This document shows positions 26,128 to 39,010 of a stretch of 64,000 nt of DNA, one piece after another. Under the pieces are notes generated by a model that saw nothing but the letters and a program-made list of their open reading frames with translations, searched no databases and had not been told where the DNA came from. Position numbers and translations under genes: made by a program. Source of the stretch: Linepithema humile (taxonomy: Eukaryota; Arthropoda; Insecta; Hymenoptera; Formicidae); contig NC_090133.1 in assembly GCF_040581485.1 (NCBI RefSeq), positions 2,480,001 through 2,544,000 of the forward strand. Reading direction: 5' to 3'. The first letter of the stretch is position 1. The number at the start of each line of letters is the position of its first letter.

Positions 26128-29100
26128 CAGCCCAATGTGTTCCTCGTTGTGCATCGATCTTTGAAAAAAAAAAAAGACTTTCTCGTTTCTTTCTTCCAAT
26201 CGACAATTGAAGCCTGTCAATCCATGTGGTTAAAGAGAAAGGAGGGAAAGCCGAATAGTAGACGAAACGACGCAAACACACGTCGGTATTAATATAACAC
26301 CGTACAATGCACAATGTGCGTATACCTACGCGACGCAGGTGCCGCTAGCAGGACATCGAGAACAATTTCTATAACTGTTGCGACAGCGCCGACCAGAACA
26401 ACATTCCTCGGCAGTCGCGATTTGAATGCGATCCTGCAAATGAATCCCGGTAATTGTGCGAACGCATGGGCGCGCCCTGGGAATCTCGCGAAGACTCACG
26501 CGAAGATCTCACCTTGCGCATCGCGATTGTATTCTTCGCACGATCGCGAGCGACAAATTAATGATGATCAAATTTATTTCTCCCGTCGGTTTCGATCGGC
26601 GACGCTTCCGATATGTAAAACCTTCAGACTGTAGAAAATTAAGAAAAAGAAGCGACTGAGAAATCGTCGAAGGTCTATGCGTTATCGGCTTGATTTTTTT
26701 TTCTCATGTACTTCGCACACGATGAAAAGATATTAATGATAATACACGCGTAATATCGCGAACGATTTTACTATCGGCGCGGTAATTTCCTTTATCAAGG
26801 CCAGTGAGGGAAGAGCTCGTATATAGAACTAGTTCTATAAACGAGATTCCGCGAGCTGTAAATTGGCGCGAAAAAAGCGCACGCACCTCCAAAGCAGCCG
26901 TTTTATCTCTTCCTTTTCTCCGCGAGCTGTAAAACATCCTTGGCTTTCAAAGCCTCCCTTTCCCCTTGCTCTTCATGCTCACGCTCCTCTTCTCTCTCCC
27001 TCTCTTTCTCTCTCTCTTACATTGCAGCTTTAATTATCGCCTCAAAGGGCCCCACCCTTTTGCTTTATTTATCCATCGATGACGTTCCCTTATCCCGCAC
27101 CGTCAAAGAAATCCTCATGGACGTTAATTAACCTTCGAACGCAAAAAGAGGGACTGCAAAAACGCACGGGTGCGCCCATATTCATTGCAATAATGAGGAA
27201 GGAAACTATTCTTTCACCTCTCTTTCATCGTGTGTCCCGCCATCCCGCTTTAGACAAAGTAAGATCCGAGAGTTCTATTTTAAGGGACATGTAATTAACA
27301 TGAAATTACATCACTTTTATCCTCATTTCATTAAAATGAGCCACTTTATAAATTTAATTTAGAATACGCAAATAATGTATATTAAATTAGGTAATTTCAT
27401 TGAAAGAACCAAAACAAACTAAAAAAAAAATTAATCGAAAGTTTTAAAGTCAGAATTTCATAATTTTACAAAAAAAAAAAAAGGAGAAATATAAGTATTT
27501 GATTTTTCAACAAATAATTCTAATTAATTAAATTCCTACATAATTTAATGAAAAATAATTATATGTCAAAAAGAATGCAAAGTGAATCGCGTAAAGAAAA
27601 TTTATGTAATGTCGGGGACTTATTTCTTTAAAAATATTTCGAAAATAAAAGTGCCACTGAGCAAAATCTAATGCACACAAACATATTTCATATTCATATT
27701 CTCTATACATATAAAATATTGATCTCTTTTGACCAAAAATTCTAACATATTGTAATTCAAAGCAAAAAATAATATTTCGACATTTTCGACAACTCGAACA
27801 TAAACAATAAAGCTTTCCGATCCGAAGTTGATTCGAACAGTTCGAACTGTTCAGTTCGAAAGGTCAGAACTATTTGACGTTTAATCTCGAGATCGGAATT
27901 GCTCGCCCATCTGAAATGTCTGAGATTACTAATTTTTATATTTTGCGCAGACAATCGTAAAGTTTCGCTTATGTCGACTACTTTCACGTTTCAAAACAAT
28001 TGCACTGCATTCGACCGCGGTGCAAAAAGTTTCGATCGCGTTCTGTTATGTTTCCAAATATTCATAAAAGTTTCCATCGATGCTGCAGATGCTACCGAGT
28101 TTACTTAGAGCGAATTCGATTCAATCCTTAATTTTAATATTGTTTATACGCATTTCAATTCACTCTTGTCCTGGAATACAATGTATCCACAAACTACGAC
28201 AGTTGAGTGGCTGCGTGTTTATACGACGCGAAAGCTACGGCAACGCGTCCGGGGGCGGCAGAAGCGAGCGGATCAACGCGAGGGGTATTTGTACTGTGAC
28301 GGAAATGACGCGGTAAAGAACTAACAACGAATTATGAGCTGCAATGAACCCCCACGGTCTCAACCGGTGAATTATCTGTCGCTTTGCCGGGACATAAATT
28401 CCGATTTGCAGCTGACATTCGGTGCCGTTCAATACTCGCGTTTATCCGTCTTTTTTTTTTCCGCCCCAATAATGGCGAAATAGACCAGCCATTTTGCGCG
28501 TTCGACTTTAAGAGACGCGACGAAATAGGGAGAAAAAAAGGGGAGGGATGGGGAAAAAAATGAGGAATAAAATCCAGAGAAGAGTTCCATCGCGGAATCG
28601 CTCGCGGATGATTTCCGTCGATGAAATATTCATAATTTAATATGTTCTTCCCGCACTTCCTCGCGCTTCTCCATCGACGAACGGAATAGTCGCAGGATGA
28701 AATATTCATCCTCGAGAATGACGATGATGTCGCTCCGAGAAAATGCGCCGCGCGTCATCGATTCCTCCGACCGAGTAATTCGAGTGGAGTCCTCGATGCG
28801 GTTCTGCGAAACACTATTTTTCCGAGCTCTTAATTCTTCTTTCGTTTCATCCGCGTATTAATACATTTTCTCTCTCGATTTCAAACTCAATCCATTTTTA
28901 TCGTATATAGTTATTTTAAACTCTAATTTTACAGATTTCTCTTTCCTTTATTACTCTCGAAAGACCGGAAAGATTTCCGTCGTGTTTGCGAATTGAAATC
29001 TTCCGAGATGTTCTTCCGCCGACACGAGGCGTGATTTTTCCGATTACATTTCATGCAATTTCCAATTCCCCGATTTATCCCGCGTATATTCCGCACTCGT

Positions 29101-30324
29101 TAGATCCGCAATGCCGGCGTTACTTCGCAAATATTCATCGAACATCGATGAATTCTTCCGCCGACACGAGGGATTTGCGTTATCTTCGCGTACAATTCGT
29201 TCACATTTTACAAGACTCCTAAATTCGCCACGTATTTTTCGCGCATTCCCCAGAGAGAGAGAGAGAGAAGGTGACGGAAGGAGCAGCGGGAAGAAGACAG
29301 ACAGACAGACGTACAAATAGACTGACTGACTGAGTGAGAGAAAGAAAGAGAAGAAGGAGAGAGAATACGGAATTTCGGCATTTCGCTTTCGTGATTCCCG
29401 TGGAAATAATTCCAAGGATTCTACAAGGCCGTAAACATTTGGGTCGCAAAACACGATTGAAGCACGAGTCTAATAACAATTGTCGCTGCGCAACTCATAG
29501 CGTGATTCAGAGACAACCACGATATTTGCTGAATACGTTCGGAACGAGAAATAAGCGACGTGGTCCTGCGCGATGCATATTTCACGACAGAAGGTACGGA
29601 ACGTTGTTTGTTTGATAATTTCGCCGACATCGGTGGAAGCTGAATAATTTATACTAATCTCCGCTTTTCGTTTTGTTCATTATATCTCTTACTTTTCGCA
29701 GGCAGAACAAATCCAATAAAAAATTTACGAATCGCGCGCTTTCAAAGTTTTGATATTTTTTTAACACGTTAAGATATACGTACAATATTTTTGACAATTT
29801 TGCACACATCTCGTCCTAATAAAAAATTTACGAATCAAAGTTTTTTAACATGTTTTAACATGTTAAAAATATATAATAAATAAATAATCGCAAAATGTGA
29901 AATGGTGAAAAAGAGGGAAAAGATTTTTCGCGTGTCAATTTAAAATTGTTGCAATCAATTAAAATATATCAAAAGTATGAACTTTACCTTTCCGAATGTC
30001 AAGTATCTTTTACAACTATCTAAAATTTAAACAATTTCATTCAACAGGGGACGAAATAGCACATTTTCCACATAACCTTCTTTACTCGTTCCGACGCGTC
30101 TTGAAAACATCGCGCTTCTCTTCTAAATCACTTCGTATTCGATAACAAAAATTATCAATAAAATTTACAAACAATCCTAATTTTTTAATAATTATCTCAC
30201 GAGATCTATTCAATGGTCATGATTTAACAATTTTAAAATCATTGTTACATACATTCGAGAATATTTCAGTATTGTAATTACTCCGACCGATAGTTTTCTT
30301 ACCGCGACATGTTACGAGGCTCAC

Positions 30325-30485
30325 CTGAGATCCCGTGGAGGATCAACGGATCGAAATTACAAGGAGGATCTCGTACTTCCGCGGAAGAGACGGCTTGAAT
30401 ACGTAGTGCAGGGAGACCGGAACACCTCGCGAACGAGAGGACGACGCAAAAACGATACACTCAGCTCGATGCACGCGAGACCACT
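30325..30485 (-). promoter_or_regulatory. Candidate first exon and core promoter of IRSp53
   Basis: A CpG-rich block on the minus strand ends in TCTCAG followed by GTGAGCC, a near-consensus donor at 30325. About 160 bases upstream, the minus strand carries a TCAGT initiator (30487-30483, start A near 30485) with a 4-of-5 match to a downstream promoter element 28 bases later. Joining this donor to the acceptor at 22166 would give a non-coding leader. Position, orientation and donor quality support it, but transcript evidence is lacking. Confidence 0.4.
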
Positions 30486-30599
30486 GAGCAGCGCGAGAGA
30501 GCCGCTCAACTACCGAGCGGCCGCCTCTCGGCGCAGGTCGGCCAGCAGGATAAGCGCGCACGATCGCGTCGCACTCTCATTTTAATCCCCCCATTAAAT

Positions 30600-33500
30600 A
30601 CCATCATCGTAATACAAAGAATGTTATCATAATGTAAAAATCGAGAGACACCCTCCATCACTCTCCGGAATTTTATTATGACAAACATTACAATCTAACA
30701 TAAAATATGAGTGTTTTAATATTATCTCTGTTGTTTATCTCGAAAAGATTTAATATGCTTGGAAATTATAGACTGAAAAGTTTCCGAACCAGTTATTTAC
30801 ATTGCTAATGCCGTTTTGTTTAAAAAAGATTTTGCAGATAAAAACTTGCAATTCTTCAATTTCGAAAATTAATTTGGAACTGGAATATAAAGCTCTACGT
30901 ATAATTCATAAGAATTTCTATTACAAGCGTGTTAACACATTATATATAGTAATATATCTGAAAATTGCCAAAATCCCAAGATCCCACTTGTTTTAAAGAG
31001 ATTATCACGCAATTTACAATCGGCATTAGGAACAAATTATATTCCATAAAGTTTTAATCGAAAAGGCAGCATCATTTAATTGAACTTTTCCTCTGCGGCC
31101 TGCTCGGCCAAGAGAGAGAGGACCGAGAAAGAGAGAAAGAGAGAGAACAGAACAGAAAGAGGGGGGCAAGGAATTCAATTAAAAAGTGCTGCGCGCCTAT
31201 GCTAACGTAAAGTTAACGCTTCGCGGTTTTCGTGCACATTTAGCGATAAATGAACAATACAACAAAAATTTATTACTTTGGTAAATTAAATTTTACTCAT
31301 TTGTCAACGGACTCAATAATGAACTTGATAATTTACTTGTAGCTATTACAAATAAATAATAACTAAATTGAACTAAGCAGCGAAACAAGAGTATTTGATG
31401 CCGAAAATGCGACATTGCCCGCTTCAATTATATCTGTCGCCGTGTCGACAGTGTCTCCGGCGAGTTTTCTCCGATCGAGAGCGCGTCTTCGACGCGGCCC
31501 GAGTTTATGGGGTCAACGACGAAAGGAGGACTCGCAGTGGAATGTGCTAAAGGCCAGAATGAAGGTCGATCTGTATGAAGGCCTCTGCCGATCGGCCGGC
31601 CGATTTCCCGTTGGCCGTGTTTCCGATAATGGACTCGAAAATACACAGATCGAGAATTTCCGCGCCAATTTCCCCGTTCCCGACTCGCTTAACGGCGCTA
31701 ATTAATTTTACAGGCCGTCCACTGCGACTAATCGAAGCCGTTCGTCGAATTCTGCCATAAACAATCCGGCCAAAAAGGCGACGCGATAATGATGTTGCGC
31801 GCGTTATTTCATCGCTCTCGCGATTATTTCCAATTAACAAAATACATGTCACGATTAAAGTGATCGTCGGACTAGATCTCCTGAAGATTAATCGAATAAC
31901 GCTATTAATTGCATTTATTAATTCGTATTTTCGATTTACGCATTCGCGAATTGTGGATACATTTTCGACACGCAGCCAGTGAGAATTCTTTTAAAATTTA
32001 ATCTAACAAAAAGTTGAATTTAATTGCGAATCGCACGGATACGCGAACGGAAGGAAATAAAAAAAAAGTTGCTATGGCATTTATCCACCTCGTCATAGCA
32101 ATCATCGTTCAATTTCCGGGTTTTTGTTCGCTTGCCGTTGGCGGTTTTCGAATTTTTCGAAGCACAATGAAAAATAACTATCGAGTTGGCATACAATTCA
32201 AATTATATCGAAACACGATCGCTGCCTCAAAGGTGTATACAACAATTTTTGTTTAACGAATTAGAATCTGAGATCTATGAATTTTCGATTTTATTTTAAC
32301 GAATTTCTGAAGAAAATTGAAGTAACTATCAGATGTGAATGTATTATTCGATCTTATCTATTTTGATTTCTTCCAGAATAATAATAATAATAATAACACT
32401 AGTATTCTGATCTCTTGTATTTATGTGACGACTTTTTGCTCAAAAATTCTTTCTGCAAAATCGGTAAAGTTTTCTGCTTTTTGTCACGAAGCAGATTCTA
32501 CAGAAATACTTTTATTCGCAATTGACAAGAAACAAAAATAATTGTGCATCAATTAATCGAACAATGATGGCTAATAAATGTCATATCGACGTTAGTTTTC
32601 TCTCTATCGCATATCCATAATGTCGATACTTTGGCTTTGGATCAAACTGTACCATTAAACATGAATAACGGACACATTTTAGTGAATTGAGAATCATTTC
32701 CCTGTAGACCGCATTCACTTGTCGCGGGCAGAAATTTTCACGTTGTTTACGGAGATACAGGCACGTACTCCGGCGACTCGTAATTCAGGATTCCCTCCTT
32801 GCATTATTTATGCTCGCATGCAAATACGTGTGTACGCCCGTGCTCGTTCGCGCTCGCGCTTATGAATGACCCGCACGATACGTGCTAAGTACCGTTGAGC
32901 GTAGAAAATAATCCGCTTCCGGAAATCGCATTTACGCGGAATTAATTATCAGCGGAGAGTGCCCGAAAAGACAGAGAGAGAGAGAGCAAGAGAGGGGGGG
33001 GAGGAAGGGAGAGAGAATATTTTAATCGCTCGCTATTCGAATTGATGGCTTCGAAGAAGCACGTCCTGCAAAACCTTCAAGTTCCTTTGGCCTTTCGGAA
33101 TTTCACTTTGGAATTCCTTATATTATATTAAATTAAATTTGTAATGTGCATTATAGTATTATGTACATATATACGATTACATTTATGTACACAGATATAT
33201 TGTTCCGTAAATTATTTTTCTCATAAGCCTTATGCGAAACAGAGTTCATATTCAACTTTTTCCATTTACATTTGCGTATAAAATTATTATACTGTCCGTT
33301 ACGGGACGTACTCTGTTTAATTTCATTCTATTTTGCTACATTTTAGTATATCAACCATGCTAAAATTGTGCGCAAAAAAAAGAAGAACTTTCATGATTTA
33401 ATATTGCATATTAACATTACAAAAAATTGTCGCTGTCGAAAATTAATCTCATTAGTTTTGATAAAACTTATTTCGTTAAATTAATTTACTATTTTTCATT

Positions 33501-36500
33501 GGATAGATGATAATGCCCGACGAGGAAATTGTGACAAATAAAATTTCTCATTGATTCAATACTACATAATAATTATAGAAAACTATAGAAAATTGTCACT
33601 GTCAAAAATCAATCTATTAAGTAAATAAAAACTATAAGCTTATAGCTTTCAGCTTATAGATTCTGTTAAATTAAAATCGACACCTGGATACAAGACGCCG
33701 AGGAAAAGAAAATTTTCAGAAATCCATCCTCGTTGCCTTCGCGACGCTGCGGCGTCGCGACGCGCGATCGTAGGTGCGCGTCTCCAAAAAGTAAATAAGC
33801 CGTGAAATATTGCACGCTCGCGGCGAAGCGGAAGAGCGAGGGTGGCCCTATTATCCATCACGAGGACTGTCAGCCCCACGTGGGATAAAGTCGACGTGGG
33901 TATCTCTCAGCGCGGCGTTAGCTCCCGATACGTCGAAGGGCACACGGGGCGACGGCGTTCGATTACGTTCCCTCGGTGCCGGAGTAAAAAGGATCCGAGG
34001 CGATCGCGCGCGTAATCCCTCCCTTTATAAGAGTTTCGGAGAAACGGACGGCGACGTTTTCATGAAACGAGGAACGCCAGATACTCGGTAACGCGGCCGC
34101 ATTCATTTTATCTCGCGGCTGTTATATGTAAATGAACACTTCACTCGACATTATTATCATTCGTTATTGCTGATCAATTCAAATAATATTTAGAAAAACA
34201 GAATATTAATATTTTTGATTGTTAAATCTATCATGCCAATGAAGCAATTGTATCGAATGTTGTTTTGGTTCAACATCAAATATACATATAATAAATATAT
34301 ATAATTGTTTTCAATGTGACGCTATTTTGTTCTGGTAATTGTATGTTGCGCTACGAGTATTCGTGCATACAAATATTTGTCCCCCTCTTTCAGATTTTGG
34401 TTTATATTCTTAATATATATACTTCTTTTCTCTTAAACACGATGTGATGTTAAAAGTACGAGAATAACAGTCTAAAATGTAATCAATATAACACATAAAT
34501 TCACTCACCAGATGTTCCAGACATTGGCAACTGCTGCAGCGACCATTTTGAACTTGCAGTTTTCGATTTCTTCAACACTAACCTTGACCGGCGCGAACAA
34601 ATTAATTTAAAGCACGCGGCTAATTACGATAACGCACACTAATTACACTATGCTAAAACGGTTGCGCGTCGTTTAATTTGCAGCTCGGTATACTTGTTTG
34701 CACGAACGATTCACTTTCGACCGGCGAAAAACGCGAGGAATGCGGAGCGATTTCGAGACAACAGCAAAGTGGTTTCGTTCAAGGCAGATCAGCGTGACGT
34801 TGGCGCGCAGTTCGCGCATCACGCGCGCAGCCAATTTCACACTCGAGCGGTAAATGTTATTCAAATTAGATACCTGAAACAAGTTATACAATAATATTAA
34901 GAGCAAGAGTAAAAAAAATTTAATTACATAATTCAAAAATATTAATTATAATTGCATAATTAAAAAATATTTTAAGCGACTATCTATTGATAAATGCTGC
35001 AAATTTTTGTTTGCTTTTACATCAATAATATCTATAGCAATTTAATTTATTCTATGTAAAACGCGCTATTAGTATTATTTTATTTCGATAGTATATAAAT
35101 AATACTCTTTAATTTCCATTAAAAATAATGATTATCTCCATATAATATAAATAAAATCATCTCAATTATCCGTTTAGTTAAATTACTACAATAATATATA
35201 AAATATAATCATAATTGTGCTGACATTTTTATTTCTTGTTTTATTATTCTATTTTTTAGAGATATCCATTCTTCATTTCACTAATTTGTTAATTTATATT
35301 AATACTATTAGTAACATGGCAATTATTAAATTGCCTCCATATTGATCGAATTTTTGATAGAAATATTTGCATTATAAAAATACATAACGCTGAAAGCATT
35401 AAAAAAGAAAGCCTCCTCGACTTCCAAAGCTTAACTTTTACGATGTATCTTGCCAACAAGTTTTTCTCGATACTTTTTACGAGCCCTTCGGGCGCCGTTC
35501 AGGCTGTTCGACACCTCTAATGGAGGGTGACGTGCGATGGGAGATATTTAATGGTCCGTCTTTATGAAACCGCCGCACAGTTGCGCATTTATGAAATCAT
35601 TTCTATTCGGAATATTGATAAAAATTCTCATGCATTTTTTCTCGAATTCAATATTTTCCTCAAGAACAGTCAGAATTGTAATTTTTGTCGCTTTGTTTCC
35701 TAGATCTTTCCTTTGCTTTAATTTCAATTTATTGATTATTATTCATGAAAAGCAGTAGCGAATCATATTATCGCGCTATAGTATGTTCGTAATTCAGGAA
35801 GCGTAACAATTAAATGTCTAATTATTTCCTCCAATATACTATGCCGTATAATCTCATCAGAAATGAGATGAAAGTTCATAACACCAACATATATTAATTT
35901 TATATCACATTACATGAAGCGGCAAAAAGCGACTACAAATACACTCTTTGTGATGTCAATTTTTTTCAGTTACATTATTCTTTTATCGAGATGGACAAAA
36001 TAATTAAAACAATTATCTCCACATAATTATGCTGATTAAAATCATAAACTTACAAAATTAAAAATATATCTGATATTCAAATATTTCTTATCGCAAATTT
36101 TCTGTTAGAAACTTTTTATCTTAAGGTTTAACATGTATAAAATTTATAGCATGTTATCAAAAACATATTGCATATTGTACTTTCTTATTATTGATCCATT
36201 CAGAATCCTGTCATTACTCTAGATAATTTCTACTACTTAATGAGTTGATATAACAATTGTATCTTCGGAAAAAAACCAATGACTGCAATAGTAAATTAAA
36301 CTTCCAAGATGTTTAAAATAATGTCCAATAATATATCAGAAACAATTCTCTACTTATTGCAGTGAATTACATTTATATTTTAATGCTAGTATCATTAAGA
36401 TCAAATTTCTTTACCTGAAAATACAAACAAATATTAAAAACAAAATATATAAATTTTTTTTAACTCAGTAACACGATAATCAAACTTTAGAAACCTTATA

Positions 36501-36570
36501 CATGGAATCTTGCTTAATGCGGAAGGGATAAAAAGTGGTGGTTTTGTGGAGAAGATGGACGGAGTCAGAA
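30600..36570. other. Intergenic or leader-intron DNA between IRSp53 and RpS9
   Basis: Apart from the candidate exon near 34.5 kb, I see no gene. Contents: purine-rich simple sequence (31.1 and 32.97 kb), an (AAT)n tract at 32377-32395, a short palindrome near 33.64 kb, and strongly AT-rich DNA from about 34.9 to 36.4 kb. Confidence 0.55.
34509..34600 (-). promoter_or_regulatory. Candidate distal 5' exon with a splice-completed uORF
   Basis: The minus strand carries AAAATGG at 34546, open as MVAAAVANVWNI, followed by TG and a consensus GTGAGT donor after 34509. Joined to the IRSp53 acceptor at 22166, the next base is A. This makes a TGA stop exactly across the junction, so the exon would be leader with a 12-codon uORF. 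It could instead be the coding start of an unrecognised minus-strand gene. The upstream boundary is approximate. Confidence 0.3.
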
Positions 36571-36598
36571 GAACCATCAAAATGTTACACGTGATGCA

Positions 36599-36604
36599 TT
36601 TATT
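36599..36604 (-). terminator. RpS9 polyadenylation signal
   Basis: AATAAA on the minus strand, 29 bases after the RpS9 stop codon. Such a short 3' UTR is typical of ribosomal protein mRNAs. Cleavage is expected near 36575-36590. Confidence 0.7.
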
Positions 36605-36632
36605 GAAACAATAGATGATAATAATTATCAGC

Positions 36633-38692
36633 TTAATCTTCCTCCTCTTCTGGCGCAGCGCCACCGCTTCCCTTCCTCAGGTTCTTCCTCTTGACGCGAC
36701 CGGGTCTGCCGCCACCGAAGGGCGACTTAAGCGAGAAGTCGATGTGCTTCTGCGAGTCCAGTCTCACGATGAACGACGGAATATTCACCACCTGTTTACG
36801 TACGCTGTAACGAGAAACTGCCATTAATACTTCACTCCGTCTTAGGCATTAGAGTCACAACTTGCAAGTTTTAAAAAGACAAAACTCTACCAGAGGTTCC
36901 TATTTCTCAACAAGGACGAAAAACCAATAGGCGTTAAGTGCCGATAAACGGCACTTAAGTGGCCTTAGCGAAATTTCATTTAGGTTAACAATTTGCAATT
37001 CAGGACGCAGCGCATGCGATCAGTTGACTAGGTGCCATCGTTCTAGTGCTGAGCAGCAGAATGGTTGTTCGCAAGCGTCATCTTGCCTTGTATATACGCG
37101 CGGGAATGTCAATGCTTTAAACATAAAATTAGATTCTAGGTTTCTGGCAGAAATAAGCTGGATTCTTCTGTTTTCAACTTGTAAAACACGTTTTTAAGTA
37201 ATTAAGTCATATTTAAACAAAATTGTGATATTAAACTTCAAAATTTGCAATTTGTTGGCAAAAATGCTGTGTTACAAGATCTAATATCTTCCAAAATATA
37301 ATTTTCTATTGTTCTCAAATTTTCTCCAATTTATATCAATTTATAGTAAACTTATTATGTAAAGAATAAAATTGTTTATTAAATACTGAATAGATAATAT
37401 GAGCATTTAAGTGTGTAGCCTGTCTTGAAACCGAGAAAGAAACAATTCTGTACTCGGTGATTAAACCAGGCATTTAATCTTGCCTCAAAGATTAGAAACG
37501 CACCTTGAAAACAATTCGGTAGTTTCTTGCCCACTTTTTTAAGGCATATCAGCTTTAAATCTTTAAAAAATGCTCAAATTATTAAAAAAATGTTATAACA
37601 AGCAAAGTGTACAACTTTGGATGAACAATTTCTCAATTTTTTTTAAAGCCGGTTTTTATAAAAACCTATTTTTTCTGTTCAGCAATATAGATATGCTTTC
37701 CTTTACTATGTTATATTTACCGAATATGCCGTTGACGAATGAGCACACGCGCATGATGGATGGATTTGGCCAACCCTAACTTAAATACTTGGGTTTGTAG
37801 ACGACGTTCCAAGAAATCTTCGATCTTTAAACCCAACACATAATCAAGCTTCATGTGAGCTTCATTCAACACACCAATCCTCACCAGACGACGCAGCAAT
37901 GCGTTTCCTGTAAGAATATTACTATTGTTATATAGAGAATTAAAAAAATTCAAAATTTTTTTTCAAATTTCTAAAGAGATACTTCAGTTAATGCTTATAT
38001 CAACACAAGTGTTCAGACAAGAGGTGTCAAGAGAGCATAATCATCATATACTTGTATCACTCTACATCAAGTACATAACCAATATTCAAGTGCACTAATG
38101 TAAAAAAATGTAGTTAACGTTTATAAATATTATGTACACTAGGCACCAATATCTCGTGCTTCTACATGCATAGTCTATTACTTTTAACGATGATGTTATC
38201 ATTATACGTGTAACAGCAATTACATTATATTTATATAATATCTATACAATTACACGCATCATTGTTATAAGTATATTGATTTAGAACTTTTGCTTTGAAT
38301 TCAGCATTGGCTTTATTAATGAATTTACTTCGACTTTGTTAATAAATAAATGTGCTGTTTAATGGTTTTGGATTTTGTAACAATCATTATGCGCAAATGT
38401 GCAAATAAAATTTATTCGACTCAAAAATGCTTAACCGGAAGTGTAAAGTATGTCGTATACGTGGCTAACCTTCAAAAAGACGCTTCGGGTCTTTTTCTTC
38501 CAGTGTGAGCAACTCACGAGCGGCCTTACGAATTTTGGCCAAAGTGTATTTTACTCTCCACACTTCGCGCTTATTACGGAGACCATATTCTCCAATAATG
38601 CGCAACTCCTGATCAAGGCGAGCCTTTTCATATGGCCTTCTAGGAGTTACATAGGTCTTGGAGAAGACCGACGGAATTCTTCCGTTAACCAT
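36633..38692 (-). CDS. RpS9: 40S ribosomal protein S9, complete
   Basis: Three coding exons on the minus strand: 38692-38470, 37907-37721 and 36804-36633. They total 582 bases including the stop (193 residues; human RPS9 has 194). The protein starts MVNGRIPSVFSKTYVTPRRP. It contains the S4 RNA-binding core (ERRLQTQVFKLGLAKSIHHA, then ARVLIRQRHIR, about residues 108-137) and ends in a basic stretch (GRVKRKNLRKG) followed by an acidic EEEED tail. Splice phases agree at both introns (GAAG/GA and CG/C). S9 is the eukaryotic equivalent of bacterial S4. It sits on the 40S shoulder near the mRNA entry channel and acts early in small-subunit assembly. The coding exons are preceded by an acceptor at 38706 and a separate untranslated exon. 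Head-to-head neighbour is the LUC7L3-like gene. Confidence 0.97.
37975..38062 (-). ncRNA. Candidate C/D box snoRNA in an RpS9 intron
   Basis: Within the 562-base RpS9 intron, in the sense of the host gene, there is ATGATGA (C box, 38047-38041), CTGA (D' box, 38016-38013), a TTGATAT C'-like box, and CTGA (D box, 37987-37984). GATAC upstream and GTATC downstream can pair as a terminal stem, though the 5' spacing to the C box is longer than usual. Ribosomal protein introns often host snoRNAs. I could not assign an rRNA target from memory, so this is a candidate only. Confidence 0.3.
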
Positions 38693-38965
38693 GCTAAATC
38701 GTTACCTGAATGGCATAAATATTTAAAGTATTATTTAAATGAAAAGATCGAATTATAGATCGATTACAAATTGAATAATTCCACAAATATACGGCGTGTC
38801 TACCACGTGTCCACCATTTTAAGAGTAAAACACGCGACGGTAAGAATGTTTTAAGATTGAAATTATACGTTTAAATGACTCTTTATGAACTCATAAGTAA
38901 CTTTTATGATCAATTCAATCATTTAAAATGCGCACAGTGTAATTATTCACGGATATTGTACTTAC

Positions 38966-39010
38966 TTTTCGTCACCAGAACAGTAACGACGTCCAGTCGC
39001 CAAGGCGGAT
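38966..39010 (-). other. RpS9: RpS9 5' untranslated exon and start region
   Basis: On the minus strand GACGAAAA is followed by GTAAGTAC, a consensus donor after 38966. The matching acceptor (GCCATTCAG) precedes 38705, 13 bases before the RpS9 ATG. A short leader exon just upstream of the coding exon is usual for ribosomal protein genes. The exact transcription start, and any 5'TOP tract, is not clear to me, so the upper boundary is approximate. Confidence 0.6.

Larger units (their letters stand above)
22166..30324 (-). other. Probable 5' UTR intron of IRSp53
   Basis: No coding exon recognised. If the exon at 30325-30485 is the first exon of IRSp53, this is its 8.2-kb leader intron. It holds an (AAAT)n repeat (22347-22393), a T-run, a dispersed repeat copy (about 23078-23215), a (CG)n tract (24605-24623), a diverged tandem duplication (24812-25400), a small hairpin (about 26068-26127) and a purine-rich tract with GACA and GACT steps near 29.25-29.35 kb. 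Confidence 0.5.

Noticed and set aside
34518..34600. Plus-strand frame MFQTLATAAATILN after CACTCACCAG.
   Set aside because: The acceptor lacks a pyrimidine tract and no plus-strand partner exon exists; the minus-strand reading with a GTGAGT donor is better.
34673..34936. 87-codon minus-strand frame with a hydrophobic start that looks like a signal peptide.
   Set aside because: The hydrophobic part comes from AT-rich DNA and there is no supporting exon structure; it more likely lies upstream of the candidate exon at 34.5 kb.
38170..38275. Possible hairpin or second snoRNA in the RpS9 intron (CGTGTAA / TTACACG arms).
   Set aside because: Only about seven bases pair cleanly; flanks and loop do not continue the stem and no D box is correctly placed.
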